From: Tritrichomonas musculus
Lineage: Eukaryota > Parabasalia > Tritrichomonadida > Tritrichomonadidae
Direction of reading: 5' to 3'
DNA length: 64,000 nt
NCBI GenBank assembly: GCA_039105265.1
Contig: JAPFFF010000017.1
Span: forward strand, 2,852,001 to 2,916,000
Positions 1 through 8,371 of the stretch are shown here, one piece after another; positions within the stretch are counted from its first letter, which is position 1, and every line of letters starts with the position of its first letter. The notes beneath the pieces were generated by a model. The model ran no database searches and was not told the DNA's origin. It saw only the letters and a list, made by a program, of their open reading frames with translations. The position numbers and the translations under genes are program-made.

Positions 1-24
1 ATGGAAGTATAGTTTAGTCATTTA

Positions 25-1128
25 TTACATACCAAAGTACAGTTTATAATCTTTATTTAGTTCATCATAGCTATTTGCAATTTTCTTTGTGTACGCAATA
101 GGTACTTGTATCAGATTCCCATTTTGAAGTTTACATATAACATTACCATTAGAGTACGCTAAGAATTCAGCTATCTCATTAAACACTCTTCGTCGTTTAT
201 CAAATTTCTTTTTAGTCTTACCATAATCAACATGAACAAGAATTATATTTCCTTTCTTGTATGTTAATAGACCTTTATGTTGTTGTTTTTTGTGTATACT
301 TTGTAATTTGCTTCTCATCATTCTTATATATTTCCATTCAAGGTCAATATCGTTTTGCATTTGGGCAGGAGTATAATAAATATATTTACTATCACTTTCA
401 TAATTATAGTTTCTTACTCGTAGTGAATTATGCGGAGTATTATTGTAATAATTAACCATCTGTTGCATATAATTATTGTTTGCTATTTTTGTACCAAAAG
501 CATTACGTAAAGTTCTTATAACTGAATCAACTGTTTTATGGGCTAGTGCATATGGAGAAGAGTTTACTACAAATTTGATTCTGTATACTGACCATGATTT
601 AATAGTATTTACATCAATCTCATCATTGTATTCTGACAATATTGTTTTTAGTACATTGGTGTTATGTTTATTAATTATTTCATTTAATATTTTTTCTTTA
701 CCCCTCATTCCACTTTCGCGAACAATATTGTGAATTGCTGGAACAAATACAATTCCATCATCGTTGGTACGAAGTACAATTATATCATTTTGTACTGCTT
801 GCAATCCTTTTTCACCATCACATTTAATAGTAAAGATATCAACATCATAATTAACTATAATATCTGTTATCTTTATTGATAATACTCTTGTTTCTTTACT
901 CTCTATTGGCTCAACTATTAAGAATCTAGTATTAACGTTTATCAAAACAAGATAGATAGTGTTCTTCACAAACATTAGATCAGCTTCCCAACAACCAGGT
1001 TCGTTACTGAAATTTGGCTTCATATATTGTTTACAAGCTTTTAGTTTATAGTCTGGTACATAAGGCTCCCTAGGAACGTTCTTGAATTCAAAAAACTTGT
1101 ACTTACTACTAAATGGGTAAGCAAGCAT
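25..1128 (-). CDS. INT: Polinton A integrase (retroviral rve type)
   Basis: A 367-residue integrase that would cut and join element ends to host DNA. The rve core is visible: WEADLMF with the first Asp (about residue 50), IKCDGE with the second Asp (about 103), and HKTVDSVIRTLRNAFG with the third acidic position (about 203), followed by YYNNTPHNSLR. The C-terminal third, with KGNIILVHVDYGKTKKK and FNEIAEFLAY, resembles the small beta-rich DNA or chromatin-binding tail of Polinton integrases. It lies downstream of the capsid gene on the same strand. The start follows the only Met ahead of the conserved YPF-SKYK segment. Confidence 0.93.
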   Translation of the reverse strand: MLAYPFSSKYKFFEFKNVPREPYVPDYKLKACKQYMKPNFSNEPGCWEADLMFVKNTIYLVLINVNTRFLIVEPIESKETRVLSIKITDIIVNYDVDIFTIKCDGEKGLQAVQNDIIVLRTNDDGIVFVPAIHNIVRESGMRGKEKILNEIINKHNTNVLKTILSEYNDEIDVNTIKSWSVYRIKFVVNSSPYALAHKTVDSVIRTLRNAFGTKIANNNYMQQMVNYYNNTPHNSLRVRNYNYESDSKYIYYTPAQMQNDIDLEWKYIRMMRSKLQSIHKKQQHKGLLTYKKGNIILVHVDYGKTKKKFDKRRRVFNEIAEFLAYSNGNVICKLQNGNLIQVPIAYTKKIANSYDELNKDYKLYFGM

Positions 1129-1187
1129 TTATGATGAAAGCAATAGTTAAATTAGGTTGACGGAAACAAAAAAAGAAAGAAGATTAC

Positions 1188-3212
1188 TTACTCTACTTGA
1201 CTACCTTCAGGACTTTGATCATCAACATAAACAAGTCCATCGAGATTCATTAAGAAGTAAGAATCTCTTGTCAACCATAATTGTGTTGGACATGGATGGA
1301 CAATATTTCCAGAAGGTTCGATAACATTATAGTAAGTGTCATTTGCACCAGAATAAATGGGTTGTCCTTGTACTTGAATCTGTACGTTGCCAAAACCTCC
1401 GTCAATTCCGTCGAAGCAATAACCTGCAGAAGATCTTTCAGCTTGAATATTGAAGACAAAACTACTGGCATCACTAAGAGTATTATTGTAGCGAACACCA
1501 TTAGCATCATTCTTAGGCATTGTCATACTGTCTTCGAACTCCTTTGTGCATTGAAGAGTAATCGCATCAAGGTCTCCTGCAGTAAGTTGATTTTCAAAGA
1601 ACCTTGCTCCAATTGTAGAAACATTTTCATCAGGAAAATTCTTACCACCAATATTTAGATAGCAATTTGAATAAACAGGATTCTCAAAAACTGTAAGATC
1701 ATTATGATGTTTAGGAAACATGATAGAAAGTGTAGTAACATTTATAAGAGGAATATTGAGAGTAGACTTGATACCGTTTGCTGCTGGTGCTATTGGAAAT
1801 GAATGATAATCTACTTTCTGTGATGGAATTATAACACCCTTTGACAGTATTTCTTCTATACCGTGCCTTGTAGCTTCACAAACTCCAAAACCTTGCATAT
1901 TGGACTTGCATAACGTAATTGTCATTCTGTTTACAGTGAGGGTAGCAGGCTGTGAGGAATAAGTTTCTTTCAGTACTTGAGCTTTAGCTTCGTGCAAAGC
2001 TTGTAATGTTTGATGAGCACTAACAACAGGGGTCTTTACAATTTGCCATGCGTAATAACGTCCATTTTTGTCAGCATGATTTAATGGTGGTAGTGTTACA
2101 GCAGGATTGTGAACACAAATTTCTTCATCACTAGCAGAAGGTTGAAGACCAAACTCAGCAAATTCCTCTGTAGTATAGCTGAAATAGAATTCCAAATCTG
2201 TAAGAATATCAGTGTAACCAGTACTTCCATCATCATTATCCCATTGCTCTCCTATTCTATATTGAATCTTATACTTGACAGGAGTAGGGGTAGGATCAGG
2301 ATCAGGAGAAGGTGAAGGTGAAGGATCAGGGTCTGGAGAAGGAGAAGGTTCTTTGCCAGGACCAGGAATCACTGCTTCATTTCCAATTTGTGTAAATTGA
2401 TGTTTGAGATGACCGTGAACCGTAATTTGTTTAAGTTTCTCAAGTTCCTCTGTGCTCACACTTTCATTATCTTCGAGGAAAGCTTTTGTCTCTGCAACAG
2501 TGTAAGGATCTATAGCTGCCCAAACCAAACCTGCTGGAGTTACTTGGAATCTTATAGAGAGATCACCAATGATGCCATTAGGGAAGAGATCAAATGCCTG
2601 CAGTGCAAGAAGATCATCAAAAGGAACATTAAGATCGAAATCAACAGAAGTTTTACCATTTTCTTTGAAATTGTTGAGATTGACATATGTTCCTGCTACT
2701 GTTTGTGAGTATGAAGCTACATTTTCCCAGAGACTGTGAACAAATCTTCTTCGCTTCTTTTCTGTTTCTGGTTTCACAGCAGAATAGAGGAAACCTTCTC
2801 GTACGCATTCATTTTGTTGATATCCAACATTGACATTATTATGAAGAATTTCCAATCTATCAAACAATTGGTTAGAAGATTTGAGTCCAACAAAGAGCTT
2901 ATAGAAATTGTTTGGATCATCAATCTGTTGGAGTTTGCTGAGGTCAGTATTGAGCTGTAAATCAAGTTTGACATGGAAGGTAAGGAATCCTTTATCAACA
3001 TCACTAATGAAATGATCAGGGTGTGTAAGAGAAATTTGACTATATTGGCCTTGATGAAATGGGGCTGGTTGGTCATGACAGTCAACAGTTCTGAATGAGA
3101 ATGAGCGTGTACCATCATTTTTATTTATCATTGATCTCATCTGATTGAAAGTATCAAGTACATTACCTGCTTCTATTTTGTAATTATGTGCTCTTTCGTT
3201 GCGATATAACAT
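1188..3212 (-). CDS. MCP: Polinton A major capsid protein (double jelly-roll type)
   Basis: A 674-residue protein, the longest of the three capsid copies here. The conserved N-terminal block starts MLYRNERAHN and contains FSFRTVDCHDQPAPF, SLTHPDHFISDVDKGFLTF and FDLLALQAFDLFPNGIIGD. A conserved C-terminal block starts at TITLCKSNMQG and includes NIGGKNFPDENVSTIGARFFE. Between them (about residues 280-425) is a variable segment containing a Pro/Ser/Asp-rich linker found only in this copy. The capsid role is inferred from length, conservation, position beside integrase and ATPase modules and known Polinton content. It is divergent from the small amphipathic gene, with 43 bp between starts. Confidence 0.8.
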   Translation of the reverse strand: MLYRNERAHNYKIEAGNVLDTFNQMRSMINKNDGTRSFSFRTVDCHDQPAPFHQGQYSQISLTHPDHFISDVDKGFLTFHVKLDLQLNTDLSKLQQIDDPNNFYKLFVGLKSSNQLFDRLEILHNNVNVGYQQNECVREGFLYSAVKPETEKKRRRFVHSLWENVASYSQTVAGTYVNLNNFKENGKTSVDFDLNVPFDDLLALQAFDLFPNGIIGDLSIRFQVTPAGLVWAAIDPYTVAETKAFLEDNESVSTEELEKLKQITVHGHLKHQFTQIGNEAVIPGPGKEPSPSPDPDPSPSPSPDPDPTPTPVKYKIQYRIGEQWDNDDGSTGYTDILTDLEFYFSYTTEEFAEFGLQPSASDEEICVHNPAVTLPPLNHADKNGRYYAWQIVKTPVVSAHQTLQALHEAKAQVLKETYSSQPATLTVNRMTITLCKSNMQGFGVCEATRHGIEEILSKGVIIPSQKVDYHSFPIAPAANGIKSTLNIPLINVTTLSIMFPKHHNDLTVFENPVYSNCYLNIGGKNFPDENVSTIGARFFENQLTAGDLDAITLQCTKEFEDSMTMPKNDANGVRYNNTLSDASSFVFNIQAERSSAGYCFDGIDGGFGNVQIQVQGQPIYSGANDTYYNVIEPSGNIVHPCPTQLWLTRDSYFLMNLDGLVYVDDQSPEGSQVE

Positions 3213-3255
3213 TTAACAGTTAATAAAACAAATTATTTACTGAAGAAGAAAACAC

Positions 3256-3477
3256 ATGGCAGCAGGAATTTGGAAGAAACTGAAAAATGCAGTGAAGAGT
3301 GTTGGTGGAAAAATAAAAGGTTTAGCAGTAAAGGCTATAAAAGCTCTTCCTAAAGTAAAGGAGATTTTTGACAAAGTTAAGCCCGCTTTAGAGTATATAC
3401 CAGGAGTGAATGGATTTGTAAATACCATTGACAAAGGGCTTAATATCGGTAAGTCAATCATAGATGAAGTAAAATAA
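3256..3477 (+). CDS. Small amphipathic basic protein, pVI/pX-like candidate
   Basis: A 73-residue Lys- and Gly-rich protein. The N-terminal part (GIWKKLKNAVKSVGGKIKG) is an amphipathic helix with a basic face. A central proline-bearing KVKPALEYIPGVNGF hinge and a second helix ending in KSIIDEVK follow. Relatives of 83 residues occupy the same place in B and D, always divergent from the capsid gene. Size, composition and place suggest a virion-internal membrane-active or genome-condensing protein like adenovirus pVI or pX. This is inference; there is no sequence signature. Confidence 0.7.
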   Translation: MAAGIWKKLKNAVKSVGGKIKGLAVKAIKALPKVKEIFDKVKPALEYIPGVNGFVNTIDKGLNIGKSIIDEVK

Positions 3478-3513
3478 AGGCTTATAACTATTTTTGGTGA
3501 GGATTAAAAGGCA

Positions 3514-3894
3514 ATGAAAGTAATTAATGAAGTACAAGAAGAAACAAAATCTTTTAAATCTATTATTGAGTTCGATGCTTACTATCGTGATCACAAAGAA
3601 GAAATGGAGAAACAAACTACACAACTCTTGAATAAGCTTTACAAGATTGAAGTACCTGATGGAAGTGTCTATAGAATCACTAAGAAAAATTGTAACAAAG
3701 TTGACGGTAAAATTAAAGGTGGTGAAGTGTGTTTGAAGAAAGTAACTGTTCAGAAAGACGATGAACAACCTTTATGGGAAATCGCTATCGAGTCTGTCAA
3801 AGCTGATATTGCAAGTATGAAAGCAAAAATAGAGGAAATAAAGAATGCTGTAAATGCTGTTGTTAAAGTAATTAATGAACTACAAAAATATTGA
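3514..3894 (+). CDS. Conserved coiled-coil protein beside capsid genes
   Basis: A 126-residue protein of unknown function. A conserved globular half (EEFDAYY-like segment, LNKLYKIEVPDGSVYRITKKNC) is followed by a C-terminal helix with heptad spacing (IASMKAKIEEIKNAVNAVVKVINEL). Homologues in B (176 residues) and D (153 residues) follow the amphipathic gene in the same way. A TATTTTTGG motif lies 16 bp before the start. In B and D the next gene converges directly on this one. Here a 1.9-kb accessory insertion separates them. Confidence 0.8.
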   Translation: MKVINEVQEETKSFKSIIEFDAYYRDHKEEMEKQTTQLLNKLYKIEVPDGSVYRITKKNCNKVDGKIKGGEVCLKKVTVQKDDEQPLWEIAIESVKADIASMKAKIEEIKNAVNAVVKVINELQKY

Positions 3895-3907
3895 TGAGGT
3901 TTTGGTT

Positions 3908-3949
3908 AAAGTGATGGAGTTAGAAACATCCACTTTTTTACACCTCATT
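3908..3949 (-). repeat. Boundary repeat A1, 42 bp
   Basis: Reverse complement of the 42-bp unit AATGAGGTGTAAAAAAGTGG... that recurs at A2 and A3. It lies between the convergent coiled-coil and 335-residue genes. Confidence 0.9.
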
Positions 3950-4952
3950 GTCTATTTACATGATATACATTACGTGTCTTTGTTACCTTCCATTTACCAG
4001 TTTCTTCAAGTCTCTCTGTTAATTGCGCAAAGGTAAGTTTTTGTCCGAATTCTTTAATATATCTTTGTTGAACATCCTTTAACAAGAACCTATCAATGTT
4101 TGGGTAATTGTTTTGCATAAACTTGGCCATATCATAATCAGTTTCGTCAAATTGTCTGTCTAGTTCCTCTTGCTCTGTTCTCATTCTTTCAACTTCACGA
4201 AGTGTATACTCATAGAGTTTCTGTTTGGCTTCGCATCGTGCACAACGTTTATTGGACTGTGAATTAATGGTATAGATTCTGGTATTCAGCTTGTTTATAC
4301 AGAGTCGCATCTTCATTAACGTGCTATATTCGACATGTAGTTCATTAATCTCGCTGCGCTGGGTATTATTGTTCTCCATATCATACCAATAATAGACGAA
4401 CACATCATATATACAACTAGCATAACGTTCTATAAATTGCTTATATTCTTCAAACGGTTCACTTTCTAAGAGATCACTCGTATTCATTACAACCTTATCA
4501 CATTTCTCATCAACAGTAGTATGATCGCAATAATAGCCAATGAATTGTACATTCAACTTTCTTAGGAACTTCTTGATCTCTGCACTATCGGTTTGTCTAA
4601 CTGGTATCTCGTCAAACGTTGATTCAATAGGTTTTGTCTGAGAGATTGCATCTAATTTTGGTAAACTCGATATCATTGTAAAGACATCTTTAATATATTT
4701 GTTGTTGTGCTCGTTCTTCACATCATAGAAGGATGGATCATAATCGTTATTCAACAAATCATGCATGATTCTTCTCTTCGTACTTAATTCCTTTTCGCAA
4801 CTAACTTTGACAAGAGGCTCAATAGGGTTCCCATGTATATCGTAGTGCTTTTCAACACATCCATTAACACTAGCAACAGCATTAGGTATTAGGTTGACAA
4901 GGTAGTCACAAGTATTAAAGCCTTGTTCTGGTTGATTGGTTTGGGTAAGCAT
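3945..4952 (-). CDS. Accessory Cys/His-rich protein with winged-helix-like tail (335 aa)
   Basis: A 335-residue protein related to the 354-residue protein of B and not recognised as a known family. Shared blocks are TDSAEIKKFLRKLNVQFIGY, a C-x-H...C cluster (YYCDHTTVDEKCDK), a CxxC pair (CARCEA) leading into a coiled coil, and a C-terminal NYPNIDRFLLKDVQQRY...GKWKVTKTRNVYHVNR segment that reads like a winged helix-turn-helix. It lies between inverted copies of a 42-bp repeat (3908-3949 and 4990-5031). Together with the neighbouring HNH gene it sits between two genes that are adjacent in B and D. A DNA-binding partner of the HNH protein is plausible but unproven. Confidence 0.75.
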   Translation of the reverse strand: MLTQTNQPEQGFNTCDYLVNLIPNAVASVNGCVEKHYDIHGNPIEPLVKVSCEKELSTKRRIMHDLLNNDYDPSFYDVKNEHNNKYIKDVFTMISSLPKLDAISQTKPIESTFDEIPVRQTDSAEIKKFLRKLNVQFIGYYCDHTTVDEKCDKVVMNTSDLLESEPFEEYKQFIERYASCIYDVFVYYWYDMENNNTQRSEINELHVEYSTLMKMRLCINKLNTRIYTINSQSNKRCARCEAKQKLYEYTLREVERMRTEQEELDRQFDETDYDMAKFMQNNYPNIDRFLLKDVQQRYIKEFGQKLTFAQLTERLEETGKWKVTKTRNVYHVNRQ

Positions 4953-4972
4953 ATTTATGTAAAATCAAATTA

Positions 4973-5051
4973 AAAAATTATGAAAAATAAATGAGGTGTA
5001 AAAAAGTGGATGTTTCTAACTCCATCACTTTTGGTGTTATTTTCAGAAATT
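4973..5051 (+). repeat. Boundary repeat A2, about 79 bp
   Basis: Contains the 42-bp unit at 4990-5031, inverted relative to A1. Direct repeat of A3 over about 79 bp. It lies between the 335-residue gene start and the broken HNH gene. Confidence 0.9.
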
Positions 5052-5082
5052 AGACACAAAAAATATCAATAACCTTTTTAAT

Positions 5083-5682
5083 CTAATGAATGCTGGTGCT
5101 TGAAACGATTGATATATACACTTACACGTTTATTATTATCATCTCATGGAAACAAACTTATTATTACTTTTAGTTGATGTTTATGTGCATGATCCTATAG
5201 AGCTTATCAGTCATTTTGCTGTAAAATATGTCTTCATCATTTTGTCATCATGATAGTAATAATACTTGTTTTCTTCAAATTCATGGTGCTCTGTACGAGT
5301 TTCATAAAACAAAACCTTTATTGCTTCATCAGGTATATCATCAACAAATTCGTATTGAACTCCTCTATTAGATGTTCTATTGAAGTTGTTATCAGAACGT
5401 GAACACCACCTCAATGTTCTCTATTCTATTATCAGTTCTATCATGATTAATATGGTCAACAAAAGGAAGGTTATCAAGATTTTCGATAAATTGTGAAGCA
5501 ATAAGACTATGCTTCTGATATATTTTTCCATTAAGAGTTACTATTAAATACCCATCACTTTTTCTTAATGTTTCACTACATACACGATGATCATTCTTTC
5601 TTCTAATGGCATGTGGATATGTTGTCAATATTTCATAGTCCTCATGATTGACAAGTGTAACAAATTCTGATATTTCTGTCAT
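5083..5682 (-). pseudogene. Broken HNH homing-type endonuclease gene in Polinton A
   Basis: The region matches the intact 213-residue HNH gene of B along most of its length. It includes the N-terminal NUMOD4-like part (YEILTTYPHAIRRK), the FIENLDNLPFVDHINHDRTD active-site block and the YINRFKHQH tail. It is broken, with several breaks. It is bracketed by direct repeats of about 79 bp (4973-5051 and 5707-5785) and lies next to the 335-residue accessory gene, as its intact relative lies next to the 354-residue gene in B. Confidence 0.85.
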
Positions 5683-5706
5683 TTGTATTTTGTGTAAATA
5701 TTAAAT

Positions 5707-5785
5707 AAAAATTATGAAAAATAAATGAGGTGTAAAAAAGTGGATGTTTCTAACTCCATCACTTTTGGTGTTATTTTTAGAAATT
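5707..5785 (+). repeat. Boundary repeat A3, about 79 bp
   Basis: Direct copy of A2 on the other side of the HNH gene. It also supplies the last codons and stop of the 77-residue basic gene. Confidence 0.9.
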
Positions 5786-6010
5786 GTTCATCGAAATTGT
5801 TGAATGGTTTAGTGTAAGCAAATGATAATTCAGTGGCTTTGTTGTTTTTGCTGGTGGTTCATGATTAATATTACCTTTCTCCTCATACTTCTTAACCGTT
5901 GGCTGTGAATTAATTCTTGTCCTTTCTTTTTGTTGTTTGAGTCTCTGTTTGTCAAAATGATTTTGATGTTTGTCATCATGTAAGGTTCTCCTTTGTTCAT
6001 AATTACTCAT
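5777..6010 (-). CDS. Small basic protein, conserved (77 aa)
   Basis: A 77-residue basic protein beginning MSNYEQRRTLHDDKHQNHF. Homologues of 77 residues in B and 75 residues in D share the layout MS-x-RR/MRT-L/V-x-D, a Lys/Arg-rich middle, K-Y-E-x-K-G-x-I-x-H-x-P and a C-terminal SLNH/TLNH. The start was set at this Met by alignment to those copies; an upstream Met would add an unrelated N-terminus. It is divergent from the 77-residue coiled-coil gene, with 15 bp between starts. Function unknown; a nucleic-acid-binding virion component is possible. Confidence 0.75.
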   Translation of the reverse strand: MSNYEQRRTLHDDKHQNHFDKQRLKQQKERTRINSQPTVKKYEEKGNINHEPPAKTTKPLNYHLLTLNHSTISMNNF

Positions 6011-6025
6011 TTTAATAGTAAGTAA

Positions 6026-6259
6026 ATGACAGATTTGAACGAATATAAGAAGGAAATACCTCAATTGAAGCAAATAAAGCGATCATTGAAAGAAAGAGTG
6101 TATGAAACCAAGCAGCATCTTAATAATGTAAAAACAGGAATGTTGGGTTCAAATGGATTAGCCATTAGAGAAAGCCTTATAGAAGACATCAATTCATTGA
6201 AAGAAAAAGTAGCCAAACTTGAAACTGAACTAAGAGAACTAACCAATAATGAACAATAG
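6026..6259 (+). CDS. Short coiled-coil protein, strongly conserved (77 aa)
   Basis: A 77-residue, almost entirely helical protein with two heptad stretches separated by a conserved GMLGSNGLAIRESLIEDI turn. The copies in B (75 aa) and D (77 aa) are nearly identical around this turn. It overlaps the upstream extension of the next frame and is probably co-transcribed with the 185-residue gene. Function unknown; likely a small oligomeric structural or scaffold protein. Confidence 0.8.
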   Translation: MTDLNEYKKEIPQLKQIKRSLKERVYETKQHLNNVKTGMLGSNGLAIRESLIEDINSLKEKVAKLETELRELTNNEQ

Positions 6260-6278
6260 ATGTTTTAATCACATTGAA

Positions 6279-6836
6279 ATGTCAAACGTATTGCATAGAG
6301 CAAGAATCTTATCAAGTGAAAACGATAGTAGTTGTAAACAAGAACAAAACACTAATGTGAATATAAAAATAAAACCACCACAGTACCCTAATGTTCCTCC
6401 TTTACAGACTTACGCAAGTGTACAACCTCAAGAAAGAAACATAAATTTTACTCCAGTTGGGGAGAGTGTTCAATCTCCATTACAACCACAAATAAGTCTT
6501 CTTACAAACGAACTTGAGAACATGGAAATCAAAAACAAATTCCTTGAAACATTGTTAAACATTTATGAACTTAATCCCCTTAGAGTTAACAACTATCTTG
6601 TTTGTCATAGTAATTCACTGATGGAACTAATAAAAATTTTAACAAGAGCTGACAAAGTCGAGCTGGTCATAGATGAAGAAGAAGGTTGTACAGGTTGCTT
6701 ATCAAATACAAAGTACATGAAAATACAACGAATATTAGTTACCAAAGATGATAAAGCATTAGATTTAAAAATATGTTTTAATGATATTTATAGTCAGTTG
6801 GTAAGATACGGAATTTCAACTAAAATGTGTATCTAA
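6279..6836 (+). CDS. Conserved RARILSSEND protein beside packaging ATPase (185 aa)
   Basis: The start is placed at the Met giving MSNVLHRARILSSENDSS, because the B and D homologues start the same way. The N-terminal third is a Pro/Gln-rich, probably disordered segment after KQEQ-x-x-N. The C-terminal domain is conserved: ENKFLE-like helix, IYE-NP-R-NNYLVCHSNSLMELIKIL, ADKVELVIDEEEGCTGC and a C-terminal CI. Homologues (191 and 206 aa) always precede the small membrane protein and the ATPase. Function unknown; a packaging or vertex partner is a positional guess. Confidence 0.8.
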   Translation: MSNVLHRARILSSENDSSCKQEQNTNVNIKIKPPQYPNVPPLQTYASVQPQERNINFTPVGESVQSPLQPQISLLTNELENMEIKNKFLETLLNIYELNPLRVNNYLVCHSNSLMELIKILTRADKVELVIDEEEGCTGCLSNTKYMKIQRILVTKDDKALDLKICFNDIYSQLVRYGISTKMCI

Positions 6837-6872
6837 AAAGCAGATCTATATTTTTGTTTTCACAGCACTAAA

Positions 6873-6992
6873 ATGATAATTGAGTTACTATTAAGTGTTA
6901 TTGTTGTCGAACTAAGTGTAATAATTATTGGATTTACTTATGAATATGAACCAAAGCTCACTGAAGAAATGAGAGCAAGAATATACTCATAA
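6873..6992 (+). CDS. Single-span membrane microprotein (39 aa)
   Basis: A 39-residue ORF starts MIIELLLSVIVVELSVIIIG: one hydrophobic helix followed by an acidic/basic tail with EPKLTEEMRARIYS. B and D carry 43- and 49-residue versions in the same place, between the RARILSSEND gene and the ATPase, each ending E-P-E-L-S/T-E/D-E-x-R-x-x-x-Y. Conservation of position and of the tail makes chance unlikely. A TATTTTTG motif lies 16 bp upstream. It may be a capsid-associated or membrane-anchoring peptide. Confidence 0.75.
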   Translation: MIIELLLSVIVVELSVIIIGFTYEYEPKLTEEMRARIYS

Positions 6993-7017
6993 GTAATACA
7001 ATTCTGATGAGAATGAA

Positions 7018-7875
7018 ATGAAACCAACACAATTCTATTATCATTCTGATTCTAGTGATTATGAAGATGATGTAATAATGATGCCACAGCCTTTTAATAT
7101 TGATGCTGCTATGTCTGCTGCATATAAACGTAATGAAGGAAAAATAATGTCTGAATCAATACGGCCAATTGCTGTTGATATCTATTCATGGTATAATTCT
7201 CTCAATATTCTGGTTGGTCCTCAAGGTAAAGGAAAGACACATGTAATGCTACGTGACATCATTCAAATATCTCGTTTACCTAAAGAAAACAGCTTTCATT
7301 TAATAGTTTATATCAGCAAGAATGGTAGTATTAATGACTCTACTTTTGAAGCACAGCAAGAATTGATTCAATTACCTATTCATGTTGTTTCTGATGCTAA
7401 TGCTGAAAAATATTTGAAAGAACTTGATTTGTGGAAAGAATTGTATGATCGGTATAGTACAGCTCCACGAATAACAATAGATAATGACAAACTTCAACAA
7501 ATGTTTGAGTTCCTGCGTATTAACAAACTCGGTAAACCAAATCAGCCATTGAACACTATCATTCTTTGCGAAGACTTTGTTAGGAGTAAGTTATTGAAAT
7601 CATCATATTTTACCAACTACATTACACAACTTCGTCATAAACATTCAATAGTTTACATAAATGTACAATTCTTCAAGTCAATACCAACTGACTACAAAAA
7701 TAATGCAACAACTTTCTTCATCTTCTCTGGGTTCTCTCGCCAAAAGATGCAATATATTTATCAACAAGTTCCAATGCCAGTTGAATTTGAAGAATTATGG
7801 CATTATTACATGAAGATGAGGAATCATGACTTTATTTTGATCAATGTTCGTACAAGTAATATTAGCTTTATATAA
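7018..7875 (+). CDS. ATP: A32/FtsK-HerA-like genome-packaging ATPase
   Basis: A 285-residue ATPase expected to drive packaging of element DNA into capsids. Walker A is GPQGKGKT (about residue 66) and Walker B is NTIILCEDF (about 180), with a downstream FFIFSGFSRQKMQYIYQQVP segment resembling the sensor region of A32-type ATPases. The N-terminus is acidic (SDSSDYEDD). Its 3' end overlaps the convergent 149-residue gene by a few bases, an arrangement also seen in B and D. Confidence 0.9.
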   Translation: MKPTQFYYHSDSSDYEDDVIMMPQPFNIDAAMSAAYKRNEGKIMSESIRPIAVDIYSWYNSLNILVGPQGKGKTHVMLRDIIQISRLPKENSFHLIVYISKNGSINDSTFEAQQELIQLPIHVVSDANAEKYLKELDLWKELYDRYSTAPRITIDNDKLQQMFEFLRINKLGKPNQPLNTIILCEDFVRSKLLKSSYFTNYITQLRHKHSIVYINVQFFKSIPTDYKNNATTFFIFSGFSRQKMQYIYQQVPMPVEFEELWHYYMKMRNHDFILINVRTSNISFI

Positions 7876-8317
7876 TTAAATCTTGATGCTTTCCTACAAA
7901 TAATTCTGGTTCAGGTACATTATATTTTTGTCTTAGTTCTTTAATTTTGTTTCTTGTAGACATACTTGTTCTCTCTAAACTGTAATTATAATAATCATTT
8001 CCTTTGTATTCTTGTGGTTCTGTATTACCATTTATGAAGAATTCTTGTGTCTTCATCGAAAGCCTTCTTCGTAAGTTTGTGGTAATTGTTATGTTCTCTA
8101 ATCCTATTTCTGTGATCTTATCAGGATAAATCGTCATAGTTTCACTAATAGTGTTCTTAAGACTTATGTACAATACTTTTGCACGAAAACTGTTTGTATT
8201 CATCATTAGAGGAAACTTTTCACATAATATTGAGAAATCATAATTACGATACTTTTCTGGCTCCGGTAATACAGATATGAGGGTGTTTATATAATCATAG
8301 ACCTTTGGTGCTTTCAT
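7868..8317 (-). CDS. Conserved 149-aa protein convergent with ATPase
   Basis: A protein of unknown function with homologues in B (152 aa) and D (161 aa). Shared motifs are KVYDYINTLI near the start, FSILCEKFP, AKVLYISLKN, the block TTNLRRRLSMKTQEFF, YYNYSLE, LRQKYNVPEPELFVGKHQDL near the end. The start was chosen at the Met before APKVYDYIN by alignment. It is always the gene nearest the element end on the ATPase side, apart from copy-specific small genes. No catalytic triad of an adenain-type protease is visible. Confidence 0.8.
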   Translation of the reverse strand: MKAPKVYDYINTLISVLPEPEKYRNYDFSILCEKFPLMMNTNSFRAKVLYISLKNTISETMTIYPDKITEIGLENITITTNLRRRLSMKTQEFFINGNTEPQEYKGNDYYNYSLERTSMSTRNKIKELRQKYNVPEPELFVGKHQDLII

Positions 8318-8371
8318 GTTTTGTGAAATGTGAATAAAAAATAAATACAAAAATAATAATTGCTTTTTTAA

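Noticed and set aside
7868-8317. The KVYDYIN family as an adenain-like maturation protease
   Set aside because: No conserved His and Cys pair across the three homologues; left as unknown.
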